Source of the DNA: Candidatus Woesearchaeota archaeon
Lineage (GTDB): Archaea; Nanobdellota; Nanobdellia; Woesearchaeales; JABIAG01
Assembly: GCA_019323235.1 (NCBI GenBank)
Contig: JAHWHN010000085.1
Span: 1 to 19,377 of the forward strand
Length of the DNA: 19,377 bases
Direction of reading: 5' to 3'
Below, one piece after another: positions 1 to 7,505 of this stretch; position 1 is the stretch's first letter; the number at the start of each line of letters is the position of its first letter. The translations under genes and the position numbers were made by a program. The notes beneath the pieces were generated by a model. It made no database searches. It was not told the DNA's origin and saw only the letters and a program-made list of their open reading frames with translations.

Positions 1-843
1 CATAGGAGTGGAACCTCTGCATTAACGGGGTTAATGAAAATATTGGGTTTTAATGTAGGTTATAACTTACTCATAGGAAATAAATTTTTTAATAAAAAAT
101 GGCCATGTCAAAAGAAAATTAATAGTTTTTGTATCTCAATAAATAAGTTCTTTAATAATAAAATAAAAAAATTAATTGAAAAAGAAATTAATTCAAAGAA
201 AAAATCGGATAAAATTTTTTACTCTAAACTATCTAATTTTGTAATTACTTTTAGTTTTTATTTAAACAAATATTTACTAAATAGAAATAAGTTGCTAAAA
301 AAAGGACATTTTGAACCTCGTGATATAATACATATTAATGATTTAATATTATTATCTATAGATTCTTGGTGGGGTGATATTAGGCCATTACCTGAAGATT
401 GGGAAAAACAAAAGCAAATGAAAATTTATAAAGATAAGATTAAAAAAATTATTTATCTTAATTATGGTAAGAAAGGAAATTTTTGTATTAAGGAGCCAAG
501 GATTTCAATTTTATTACCTCTTTATTTAGAAGTTTTTAAAGAAATGAATATTGAGCCTAATCTTATTTTCATTAAAAGGAATAAAGATGAAATAATCAAA
601 TCTTTAATGGCTCGTAATGATTTTAAAGAAGAAAGATGTACACTAATCACTGAAAAATATCTTGAAAGTATTGAAAAATATATTAAACCTTATAATTATG
701 TAGAAATAAATTATTCAGATTTGATTAATAAACCAGAAGAATCTATATTAAAAATTAAGAAATTAAATATTCCTATGAAAGATTATAATTTAGTCAAAAA
801 AGATGTTCAAAAATTTATAGACCCAAAATTAAAACACCATTAA
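1..843 (+). CDS. Sulfotransferase family protein, 5'-partial (cut by window edge)
   Basis: The reading frame is open to the first base of the window, so the ATG at 34 is internal and the true start lies upstream. The codons before it read HRSGTSALTGL, followed by MKILGFNVG. This is the 5'-phosphosulfate-binding loop (P-loop-like, GTS core) of PAPS-dependent sulfotransferases. Farther on, KEPRISILLPLYLEVF and then PNLIFIKRNKDEIIKSLMARND (about residues 165-210 of the visible part) match the usual 3'-phosphate-binding strand: an Arg after a beta strand, then a Ser. The C-terminal EINYSDLINKPEESILKI is the common helical tail of this family. It probably transfers sulfate from PAPS to a glycan; the acceptor is unknown. 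It sits in a run of surface-glycan modification genes. Only a few N-terminal residues should be missing. Confidence 0.8.
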   Translation, partial: HRSGTSALTGLMKILGFNVGYNLLIGNKFFNKKWPCQKKINSFCISINKFFNNKIKKLIEKEINSKKKSDKIFYSKLSNFVITFSFYLNKYLLNRNKLLKKGHFEPRDIIHINDLILLSIDSWWGDIRPLPEDWEKQKQMKIYKDKIKKIIYLNYGKKGNFCIKEPRISILLPLYLEVFKEMNIEPNLIFIKRNKDEIIKSLMARNDFKEERCTLITEKYLESIEKYIKPYNYVEINYSDLINKPEESILKIKKLNIPMKDYNLVKKDVQKFIDPKLKHH

Positions 844-915
844 ATTTATATTTTCAAAAAAGCATTTAAAATTAAGAGCTTTAAAATTATGTAATGAGGT
901 ATTTTCAAGAAAACA

Positions 916-1698
916 ATGATTAAAAAAATTCAGATTTTTGGTGAAAGAAATTCAGGTACTAATTATTTAAAGTCTTTAATTAAATTAAATTTTGAAAATA
1001 TTGACATTACTACTGAATTTGGTTGGAAACATTGGTTTCCTTTTTCAGAAGGTGATCCTCACTATAAAGGAAAAAAAGATTCTGAATGTTGTTTATTTAT
1101 AGTAATTTATCGAAATCCTTTTGATTGGTTAAGAAGTTTTCATCAAAATCCTTGGCACAGTCATTTTAGTTTAAAAGGTATTAAATTTTCAAAATTTATT
1201 AGAAAAGAATGGTTTTGTATGTGGAATGATGAAGCGAATATTGGAAATAACAATCCGAAGTATAATTCAGAAATGTTATTTGAAAGAGACCCGGAAACAA
1301 ATAAAAGATTTAAAAATGTTTTAAAATTAAGAAGTTCTAAAATAAAATATTTTCAGAAATTAAAAGAACAAGTTAAAAATATTTGTTATATAAGATATGA
1401 GGACTTAAAAGATAACCCTGATATTCTGAAAGATATTGCACTCAAGTTTCATATAAAACTTAAAAATAATTCTATTATTAATGAAGATACTTACAAAGGC
1501 TTCAAAGAAGAAAAGTATATTCCCAAAAAATATCCTCCTTTTTCAAAAAAAGATTTAAAATTCATACACGAGAATTTAAATTGGGATCTTGAGAATTTAA
1601 TAGGTTATAACTTTAATGATTATACTCCAAAACATATTTCTTTAAGTAATAGAATTATTAAATTATTTAATAATTTATTAAATTATAAAAGGAAATAA
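916..1698 (+). CDS. Sulfotransferase family protein
   Basis: This 260-residue protein opens with IQIFGERNSGTNYLKSLI (residues 5-22), a 5'-phosphosulfate-binding loop of the GERNSGTNYL subtype, followed by a Trp-rich stretch (FGWKHWFPF). The 3'-phosphate-binding motif is IVIYRNPFDWLRSFHQNPWH (about 62-81), with R66 and S74 as the expected PAPS contacts. ICYIRYEDLKDNPDIL near residue 155 is the typical late sulfotransferase segment. It should be a cytosolic enzyme using PAPS; the substrate is not evident, though the neighbours argue for a cell-surface glycan. It ends 5 nt before the MBOAT gene, so the two are probably co-transcribed. A weak TATA-like TTTAAAATTAT lies about 30 nt before the ATG. 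It is clearly divergent from the other two sulfotransferases here, so this is not a recent local duplication. Confidence 0.82.
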   Translation: MIKKIQIFGERNSGTNYLKSLIKLNFENIDITTEFGWKHWFPFSEGDPHYKGKKDSECCLFIVIYRNPFDWLRSFHQNPWHSHFSLKGIKFSKFIRKEWFCMWNDEANIGNNNPKYNSEMLFERDPETNKRFKNVLKLRSSKIKYFQKLKEQVKNICYIRYEDLKDNPDILKDIALKFHIKLKNNSIINEDTYKGFKEEKYIPKKYPPFSKKDLKFIHENLNWDLENLIGYNFNDYTPKHISLSNRIIKLFNNLLNYKRK

Positions 1699-1703
1699 AC
1701 ATA

Positions 1704-3134
1704 ATGTTAAATATAATATCATTTAATTCAATAGATTTTTTTATCTTTTTCTTAATTGTATTCTTTTTATATTGGATTATTCCCCAAAAAACTAAAAACT
1801 TAATTTTATTGATCGCAAGTTATGTCTTTTACGCAAGTTGGAGCTTTAAACTTTTAGCATTAGTTTTTATCTCAACATATATTGATTATTTTTGTGGTTT
1901 AGCAATAAATTCCTCTAATAAAGAATCAAAAAGAAAGTTCTTTTTAATAACAAGCGTTCTAGTAAATTTAGGGTTATTAGGATTCTTTAAGTATTATAAT
2001 TTTTTTACTCAAAATTTAATTACTTTACTCAACTCTATTGGTTTAAATTTAAATTTCACCTCATTAAACATAATACTTCCTATAGGGATATCTTTTTACA
2101 CATTTCAGACATTAAGTTACACTATTGATATTTATAGAAGAAAGATACTTCCAACAAGAAACATAATAGATTTCTCATTATTTGTTGTTTATTTTCCTCA
2201 ATTGGTGGCAGGCCCAATTGAAAGAGCAAAAGAACTTATTCCTAAAATAAAAGAAACAAAGTATTTTAAAAATATAGAATTTAAGAAAGGAACATATCTT
2301 ATAGTATATGGTCTTTTCAAAAAAGTTGTAATTGCAGATTCTATAGCTGTAATAGTAGATAGTATTTTTTCTTCAACAAATCCCACAGGAACTAGTGTGT
2401 TAATAGCAGCTTATGCATTTGCTATACAAATATATTGTGATTTTTCAGGTTATTCTAATATGGCAAGGGGTTTATCTTATTTCTTTGGAATTAAATTAGA
2501 GACAAATTTTATACTTCCATATTTTGCAAAAAATCCTTCAGACTTTTGGAAACGTTGGCATATTACATTATCCTCTTGGGTAAAAGATTATATATACATC
2601 CCTTTAGGTGGAAGAAATTCAATCTTATTTGGTACAACTTCTTTATTTATAACAATGTTTTTAATGGGTTTATGGCATGGTGCAGCTTGGAACTTTGTAT
2701 TGTGGGGAATTTTTTGGTTTGCATTAATAATGATTTATAGAATTATTAACGAAATATTACCAAAATTTAATTTATTAAGAAGAAGAATTTTCAGATATTT
2801 CTCAAATATAATATTAATCTTAATTATGTTTCATTTAACTTGCTATAGTTGGATTATTTTTAGATCTCAATCCTTAAATCAAATAGTAATTTTTACTTCA
2901 GCATTACTTTCAGGAATTGATTTTAGTTTATTTTTAGATTTTGAGTATTTTAAAGTTTATTTATTTGGTTTATTCTTATTAGTATATATGATTTTTCAAA
3001 GTTTCCATAAAGATTTACTGTTTATCACAAAAAAAGATTTTGTTTGGCAAATTACTTTTTATTTAATTTTATTCTTTTTGTTTATAGAATCTGGTGAAAT
3101 TGTTAGTACACCTTTTATCTATTTTCAATTCTAA
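1704..3134 (+). CDS. MBOAT family O-acyltransferase (AlgI/PatA type)
   Basis: This is a 476-residue, strongly hydrophobic, multi-pass membrane protein. The AlgI/DltB family signatures are all visible: the N-terminal F..LFFxLYW-like entry (residues 10-25), SYVFYASW (39-46), LPIGISFYTFQTLSY (125-139), FPQLVAGPIERA (164-175), YCDFSGYSNMARG (244-256), FWKRWHITLSSW (281-292) and GLWHGAAWNFVLWG (322-335). H325 is the invariant MBOAT histidine and H286 the second conserved one. The family moves acyl groups, usually acetyl, across or onto exported polysaccharides. Length fits AlgI/PatA. It follows a sulfotransferase by 5 nt and converges with the sulfotransferase-SGNH pair on the other strand; an SGNH protein is the usual partner of this family (AlgJ/AlgX-like or PatB). 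The acyl donor and acceptor cannot be read from the sequence. Confidence 0.93.
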   Translation: MLNIISFNSIDFFIFFLIVFFLYWIIPQKTKNLILLIASYVFYASWSFKLLALVFISTYIDYFCGLAINSSNKESKRKFFLITSVLVNLGLLGFFKYYNFFTQNLITLLNSIGLNLNFTSLNIILPIGISFYTFQTLSYTIDIYRRKILPTRNIIDFSLFVVYFPQLVAGPIERAKELIPKIKETKYFKNIEFKKGTYLIVYGLFKKVVIADSIAVIVDSIFSSTNPTGTSVLIAAYAFAIQIYCDFSGYSNMARGLSYFFGIKLETNFILPYFAKNPSDFWKRWHITLSSWVKDYIYIPLGGRNSILFGTTSLFITMFLMGLWHGAAWNFVLWGIFWFALIMIYRIINEILPKFNLLRRRIFRYFSNIILILIMFHLTCYSWIIFRSQSLNQIVIFTSALLSGIDFSLFLDFEYFKVYLFGLFLLVYMIFQSFHKDLLFITKKDFVWQITFYLILFFLFIESGEIVSTPFIYFQF

Positions 3135-3140
3135 ATGAAA

Positions 3141-4001
3141 TCATTCAAAAAATTCTTCCCAAGGAGTTCCATTAAACTTAGTTTTTAATAATTTATAATT
3201 TAATATACTTTCTGATGGTTTCTTGCCTTGTTTCTTTAATTTACTTTTAAGATTATTTTCTGGTAATTCTAAAAATCTTTGAATTTTTTTCAGAGTAATT
3301 TCTTGTCTTTCAATTAAATCTTCATAAAATATATCTATTCGTTTATGATTTTTAAATAAATCATCATATTTTTTCTCATAATATTTAATTTTTTCAAAAT
3401 TCTTCAAACAATCTTCAAAGTCAACCTTAATCTTTAAATCATTTGAGTTTTCTCTATAAACCCATTCATCTTTAATCATTGCAAGTTTTAAAGATAGATA
3501 AGTTTCTAATAAATTTCTTCTTTTCAAATGAATAATTTTTATTTCTTTATTTTTTTCTAGATAATTCAAAACTTTCTGCATTCTTTTATTAACCTTATTT
3601 TTATTAGTTTTACTTAATAACTCTCTCGCAAGTTGATATCTTCTATAAAAAAAAGGAAATTCTTTCATATTATTATCTAGAACAAAATCCTCTAGTGTTA
3701 ATTGAGAATATAATATTTTAATACTGACAACTTTAAATTTAGAGGGGTATCTTTTATTTATCGTTTCTTTTAATAGTTTTAAAGGATTTTTTAATACTCT
3801 CCTAGGTTTTTCTAAATTAAATATCTCTCCAAATGTCTTGATATTCGGGTGTGAATTTAAAAGATTAATTAAATGATTAGAACCAGTTCTTGCATTGCAA
3901 ACAATAATTAACTTTTGATGTTTTTGCGTTATTCTTTGAAACAACATCATTTTATTTATTATAATTTTCAATTTTTTTCTTAAGTCTATTTTAAGTTTCA
4001 T
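3141..4001 (-). CDS. Sulfotransferase family protein (Stf0/LPS-sulfotransferase-like)
   Basis: This 286-residue protein has a basic N-terminal lead, then LIIVCNARTGSNHLINLLNSHP (31-52). That is a 5'-phosphosulfate-binding loop of the ARTGSN subtype and leads into the usual GEIFN segment. IKIIHLKRRNLLETYLSLKLA (about 154-174) is the 3'-phosphate-binding motif with Arg and Ser at the expected spacing. The C-terminus (YEDLIERQEITLKKIQRFLELP and the KKQGKKPSESILNY segment) matches the tail of Stf0/LPS-type sulfotransferases. The start ATG overlaps the stop of the upstream SGNH gene as ATGA, so the two are translationally coupled. This suggests that sulfation and ester chemistry act on the same product. 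It ends 6 nt from the convergent MBOAT stop. Confidence 0.83.
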   Translation of the reverse strand: MKLKIDLRKKLKIIINKMMLFQRITQKHQKLIIVCNARTGSNHLINLLNSHPNIKTFGEIFNLEKPRRVLKNPLKLLKETINKRYPSKFKVVSIKILYSQLTLEDFVLDNNMKEFPFFYRRYQLARELLSKTNKNKVNKRMQKVLNYLEKNKEIKIIHLKRRNLLETYLSLKLAMIKDEWVYRENSNDLKIKVDFEDCLKNFEKIKYYEKKYDDLFKNHKRIDIFYEDLIERQEITLKKIQRFLELPENNLKSKLKKQGKKPSESILNYKLLKTKFNGTPWEEFFE

Positions 4002-5020
4002 ATTATTCTTTTAATTTTTATTATTATTTTATCATAAGTTTTTGATTTTTCTTTCATTTTTGCTGAAAGTTCGTATGCTTTTTTTAAAATAAAATTTATA
4101 CCAAATCTTTTTTCTATTTTCTCAACATAATATAACTTCTCAAATCCTGTTTTACTATTTTTTATTGGTTTTGCTACTGGGGGTTTTATTAATTCAGGTA
4201 AGTTCTTTGCTTTTGTTAAGTTTTTTGTTTGTTCATAAATGTATTCTTCATTAAATATTAGATAATCATTAAGTGAATTTGCAATATTAAGATGAATTTC
4301 TTCATTAAAATGCCAGTCTGCTGGATAAACAAGATCTTTTTTAGTATGGGATACATTAAGTGAAACAATTGGTATGTCAGTTAAATTTTGATATTTCTCA
4401 ATATAATTATTATTCTTGTCAAAAAACATAATTATAAAGTATGCATTTTCATCATATTTCTCAATATTCTTCAACTGAGTAGTATTCTCAAAAAATTTAT
4501 TATATTGATATAATTGTAAAATAATCATGTCTGGATTGTAATGTAATGCGTCAATTGTTTTTTTCAAGTAACATTGATAGTTTTCATTATGTATTCCCCC
4601 TCTGGCAAAGTTCATAACTTCATATGACTTATTAATTGTTTTTTCATTTAATTTTTTTTCTAGAATTTTTGGGTATGTATCTTCTAAATTTATCCCAATT
4701 CCTTTAGTTTGAGAATCTCCTATAATTGCTATTCGAAATGTATTATTATTTTTTTCTAGATTATATTCTTTATCTCTAATACCTATTGAATTAGTTTCAA
4801 AAAAAGCACCTTTGTAGTAATCACTATATTTGGCTTTCATATCACAATCTCCCTCAAGAAATTCATAAGTTGTAGAAAATTGAATATTCTCCATCAATCT
4901 AGGGCTAAATGCATTCATACCAAAAAATTCAACTCTTACAATCTGTTCACAAATTAAAAAATAGATTAGAATTATCAATATAAGTATAAAGGTTTTTTTA
5001 ATTAATTTCTTTTCAGGCAT
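3998..5020 (-). CDS. Membrane-anchored SGNH/GDSL hydrolase-like protein (AlgJ/PatB-like role)
   Basis: This is a 340-residue protein with one N-terminal membrane segment (about 8-27, very Ile/Leu rich, preceded by Lys), so the catalytic part is probably outside the cell. TNSIGIRDKEY (76-86) is the typical lead-in of polysaccharide SGNH proteins. RIAIIGDSQTKGIGI (96-110) is block I, with S103 as nucleophile. VMNFARGG (135-142) resembles block II. PDMIILQLYQYNKFFEN (163-179) stands where block III lies but with Asn in place of the canonical GxND. ADWHFNEEIHLNIA (234-247) supplies the Asp-His pair (D235, H237). The family removes or transfers acyl esters on glycans and often partners with AlgI-type MBOATs, one of which lies just beyond the next gene. 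The ATG at 5020 directly precedes the Lys-rich lead and membrane segment. Confidence 0.8.
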   Translation of the reverse strand: MPEKKLIKKTFILILIILIYFLICEQIVRVEFFGMNAFSPRLMENIQFSTTYEFLEGDCDMKAKYSDYYKGAFFETNSIGIRDKEYNLEKNNNTFRIAIIGDSQTKGIGINLEDTYPKILEKKLNEKTINKSYEVMNFARGGIHNENYQCYLKKTIDALHYNPDMIILQLYQYNKFFENTTQLKNIEKYDENAYFIIMFFDKNNNYIEKYQNLTDIPIVSLNVSHTKKDLVYPADWHFNEEIHLNIANSLNDYLIFNEEYIYEQTKNLTKAKNLPELIKPPVAKPIKNSKTGFEKLYYVEKIEKRFGINFILKKAYELSAKMKEKSKTYDKIIIKIKRII

Positions 5021-5080
5021 AGACTAAAAAGATTGGCCTTAAGTGATAAATTTAATTTGTTTAAAAAATCTAAACCGAAA

Positions 5081-5827
5081 CTAGTTTTTTTTTAATTTAT
5101 TATACAGCGTAGGGAAGTGTTTCTTTAAAAAAATTCCAATTCTGCCAATATTTCTATCAATTGTTTTTAATAATTTTTCTAAGTTATTTTTAATAATAAG
5201 AAGATAATATTCTTCTAATATTTTTAATTCATTATTTAATGGAATCTTATAATCTTGATTAATAAATATTAGTCCTTTACTTTTAAAATGTCCAATTGCT
5301 TTGTTTTTAGCTAATTTTGTTAGTTTTGGACAGAATTTAAAACCAATTTTAGACATTTCTTTAATCCAATATTCTTTATTTTGACAATTTACATGATGAT
5401 GTCCCTTTTGGCCTGGTATTGCATAAGTTATAACTAAATACTTTTTTACTGTTTTAAAAGTTTCAAGAAAGTTTTTCATATATTTTTCTTCAACATGTTC
5501 TATGAATTCACAAGACCAAACCATATCATATTTTTTATTTGGGATAAATGATGACTTGCAGAAATCATGCATCACTACTGATTCAGGAATTTGATTGTCT
5601 CGAATTGCTTCAAATGAACCATCAATTCCCAATACTTTACAACCAATATTTTTGAAATATTTTGTAGAATGACCCTCTCCACATCCTACATCTAATACTG
5701 ATTTAATATTCAGTATTTTAATTAACCATTCCCAAAGTTTAGGATAATATGTTAATGGGTCTCCTCCGTAGATATACCCTCCAAGGTGTCCTTCAGATGA
5801 ATTCAATCTTAGTTTTCTCTTTTTCAT
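5081..5827 (-). CDS. Class I SAM-dependent methyltransferase
   Basis: This 248-residue protein carries SVLDVGCGEGHST (43-55), the class I motif I glycine loop that binds S-adenosylmethionine. VLGIDGSFEAI (65-75) follows, with the acidic residue that holds the ribose. YDMVWSCEFIEHVEEKYM (100-117) covers motif IV and the post-motif helix. The lead GGYIYGGDPLTYYPKLWEWL (16-35) is typical of a subfamily found in glycan and surface-polysaccharide clusters. Substrate is unknown; methylation of a sugar or another small acceptor of the glycan pathway is the best guess from context. It is the first gene of the minus-strand set (methyltransferase, SGNH, sulfotransferase); the 60-nt gap to the SGNH gene could hold a weak promoter. 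Its last codons form TAG inside a perfect AAACTAGTTT palindrome. Confidence 0.85.
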   Translation of the reverse strand: MKKRKLRLNSSEGHLGGYIYGGDPLTYYPKLWEWLIKILNIKSVLDVGCGEGHSTKYFKNIGCKVLGIDGSFEAIRDNQIPESVVMHDFCKSSFIPNKKYDMVWSCEFIEHVEEKYMKNFLETFKTVKKYLVITYAIPGQKGHHHVNCQNKEYWIKEMSKIGFKFCPKLTKLAKNKAIGHFKSKGLIFINQDYKIPLNNELKILEEYYLLIIKNNLEKLLKTIDRNIGRIGIFLKKHFPTLYNKLKKN

Positions 5828-5880
5828 TTTATTTCTTTATTAGATTTTGCTTAATTACTTTTTACTTAATTAAAATTAAA

Positions 5881-5890
5881 TTTATAAATA
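5881..5890 (-). promoter_or_regulatory. Candidate TATA box for the methyltransferase gene
   Basis: TATTTATAAA on the minus strand lies about 58 nt before the ATG at 5827, implying a leader of roughly 30 nt. It is the only good TATA-like element in the divergent gap on that strand, but the gap is so AT-rich that the call is weak. Confidence 0.3.
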
Positions 5891-5935
5891 TTTTTAAGAT
5901 TTGGTTTTAATATATATTTAAAAACTTTGAAAATC

Positions 5936-5946
5936 TTTATAAATAA
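5936..5946 (+). promoter_or_regulatory. TATA box of the glycosyltransferase gene (leaderless)
   Basis: TTTATAAATAA, preceded by the purine-rich GAAAATC (BRE-like), is centred about 26 nt before the ATG at 5967. That distance puts the expected transcription start at or next to the start codon, so the mRNA is probably leaderless. This supports ATG 5967 over the TTG three bases upstream. Confidence 0.65.
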
Positions 5947-5966
5947 TACTTAATAGGTAAATATTG

Positions 5967-6869
5967 ATGAATAAAGTGATGAAGAAATTTTCAATCTTAA
6001 AAAATCTTTTACGTTTCTTTAAAAAATCTTTTAAATTTGATGAGTTGGTTAAAATTGCAGTTTTAGCTAGATGTAAGGATGAATTTTTTGTAGAAGAATT
6101 TGTAAAATATTATTTGAGTCAAGGAATTGACAAAGTATACATTATAGATGATGATTCAAATGATAAAAGTATTTATGATAATCTATTAAATAATCCTCGA
6201 GTTAAGATATTTTTTTCTAAGAATATTACAAAAGGAGATGATATTGTAAATGAAATTTATAATAAAATCAAAGATAAATTCACTTGGTTAATTTATGTTG
6301 ATGTTGATGAGTTTATTACGACAAAAAGAAAAATAAATAATACAATAAGGGATGAATTGGAAACTACTTTTAGAAATGTTCATTGTGTTAAAGTGCCTTG
6401 GGTAATGATGTCTTGTAATTCTTTAGAAAAAAATCCTAAAAGTATATTACAAACAAATATTTATAGATGGAATCATGATTTAAAACATGAAAATAATGAT
6501 AAAAGAAAATTCAAATGTAGATATGATCAAATTGAAGTTAAGAGTATCTTCAAACCAAAATTTTTTAAGAAACTTACTGATCATCACCCTAATAAGGACA
6601 AAAGATATCTTAACTCAATTGTAGTTGATAGTATTAAACTTGGAAATTTGAGAGGTTCATTTTATAATAATTTAAGAGAAAAAGATATTCGTGAAGGTCA
6701 TTTGTTATGCTATCATTATAGATTAATATCAATTGAAAATTGTAAGAACAAACTTAAAACTAATCGATGGTATATTGATGATGGTTATACTTTGCAAGAT
6801 TTACTTTCTTCAGATTGTCCAGAGATAAAAGATGAAACTCTTAAGAAAAAATCATTAAAAATAAGATAA
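5967..6869 (+). CDS. Glycosyltransferase, GT2/GT92-like (DUF23 type)
   Basis: About 300 residues. After a basic lead, IAVLARCKDEFFVEEFVKYY (about 30-49) is the family opening in which ARCKDE replaces the usual (I/V)KNE. GIDKVYIIDDDSNDKS (53-68) is the nucleotide-sugar binding strand-loop. FTWLIYVDVDEFI (105-117) holds the D-x-D/DEF metal-binding site. A late GHLLCYHYRLISIENCKNK segment matches the conserved HY..KS..K tail of GT92/DUF23 proteins. It likely transfers a sugar from an NDP-sugar in the cytosol during surface glycan assembly; no membrane segment is seen. I start it at ATG 5967, not TTG 5964, because of the TATA spacing. It is divergent from the methyltransferase and has its own promoter. 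Confidence 0.83.
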   Translation: MNKVMKKFSILKNLLRFFKKSFKFDELVKIAVLARCKDEFFVEEFVKYYLSQGIDKVYIIDDDSNDKSIYDNLLNNPRVKIFFSKNITKGDDIVNEIYNKIKDKFTWLIYVDVDEFITTKRKINNTIRDELETTFRNVHCVKVPWVMMSCNSLEKNPKSILQTNIYRWNHDLKHENNDKRKFKCRYDQIEVKSIFKPKFFKKLTDHHPNKDKRYLNSIVVDSIKLGNLRGSFYNNLREKDIREGHLLCYHYRLISIENCKNKLKTNRWYIDDGYTLQDLLSSDCPEIKDETLKKKSLKIR

Positions 6870-6884
6870 AACATCCTAATAATA

Positions 6885-6893
6885 TTTATAAAT
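6885..6893 (+). promoter_or_regulatory. TATA box of the duplicated-repeat protein gene (leaderless)
   Basis: TTTATAAAT is centred about 26 nt before ATG 6915, which supports that ATG and a leaderless transcript. The T-rich stretch between box and start (6897-6907) could also end transcripts from the upstream glycosyltransferase gene. Confidence 0.6.
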
Positions 6894-6914
6894 GATTTTA
6901 TTTTTTTGATAAAA

Positions 6915-7436
6915 ATGACAGAGTTATATTCAATTTATGTAGTGTCAAAACTTGAAACAAAATTTGATATAGATTTTGCTTTAATATCATCAAAAGATGA
7001 AGATTCAATAAATATTCTTTTGGAAAAAAGGTTGGGTAATATTTATCTTTGTAAGAATGGAAAAGCATTTAATATTCTTGGAAAGGTAACAAAAACAGAT
7101 TTCCAATTAAATCAAGAGGGTTTAATTTATTCCGGTATTCGTAAATTATCTAGCTCTTATCCTGGAGAATTTGATTTAACATCTAAATGTGAATCTCAAG
7201 TTTATATTATTCCTGATTTAGAAACTAGTTGTGATATAGGTCCTGCAGTCATATCTGCTAAAACTGAGGAATCAATTTATTCGATATTGGAAAAAGAATT
7301 AAAAAATATGACTCCTTGCAAAAATGGAAATATTTTTAACATTCGTGAGAAGGCAATTCCAACAAATTTTAGAACAAATAAAGAAGGTTTGGTTTATGCT
7401 AGAATGTGGAGATTCTTTTCTAAATATCACAGATAG
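6915..7436 (+). CDS. Unknown protein made of two tandem 75-residue repeats
   Basis: I do not recognise this 173-residue protein. It consists almost entirely of two copies of one unit: residues 8-82 and 97-171. They align without a single gap, with about 35 of 75 positions identical. Shared landmarks are the LET near the start, DI, IS.K, ES or DS followed by I, LEK, CKNG, FNI, and a (N.)EGL(I/V)Y near the end. The spacer is 14 residues. Each repeat carries the invariant Cys of CKNG, so a metal site or disulfide is conceivable, but nothing else suggests chemistry. There is no signal peptide or membrane segment. The ATG at 6915 is chosen over a TTG at 6906 because the TATA box then sits at the same spacing as for neighbouring genes. 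It lies alone between the glycosyltransferase and a radical SAM gene. Confidence 0.75.
   Translation: MTELYSIYVVSKLETKFDIDFALISSKDEDSINILLEKRLGNIYLCKNGKAFNILGKVTKTDFQLNQEGLIYSGIRKLSSSYPGEFDLTSKCESQVYIIPDLETSCDIGPAVISAKTEESIYSILEKELKNMTPCKNGNIFNIREKAIPTNFRTNKEGLVYARMWRFFSKYHR
6936..7427 (+). repeat. In-gene tandem duplication (two 225-nt units, period 267 nt)
   Basis: 6936-7160 and 7203-7427 encode the two ungapped 75-residue repeats. Protein identity is near 47 percent while the DNA has diverged, so this is an old duplication kept by selection, not a recent slippage event. Confidence 0.75.
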
Positions 7437-7469
7437 TTTAAATTTTTCTTATATAGGAAAACAAAATAA

Positions 7470-7478
7470 TTTATAAAT
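7470..7478 (+). promoter_or_regulatory. TATA box of the radical SAM gene
   Basis: TTTATAAAT is centred about 32 nt before ATG 7506, predicting a leader of only a few bases. A purine-rich AAACAAAATAA precedes it. Confidence 0.6.
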
Positions 7479-7505
7479 TATTAAAATTGGTAGAAGTAAA
7501 TAAAA

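Noticed and set aside
5828..5966. Divergent gap between methyltransferase and glycosyltransferase, checked for an RNA gene
   Set aside because: It is extremely AT-rich with no GC-rich paired stems. Only TATA-like elements can be supported.
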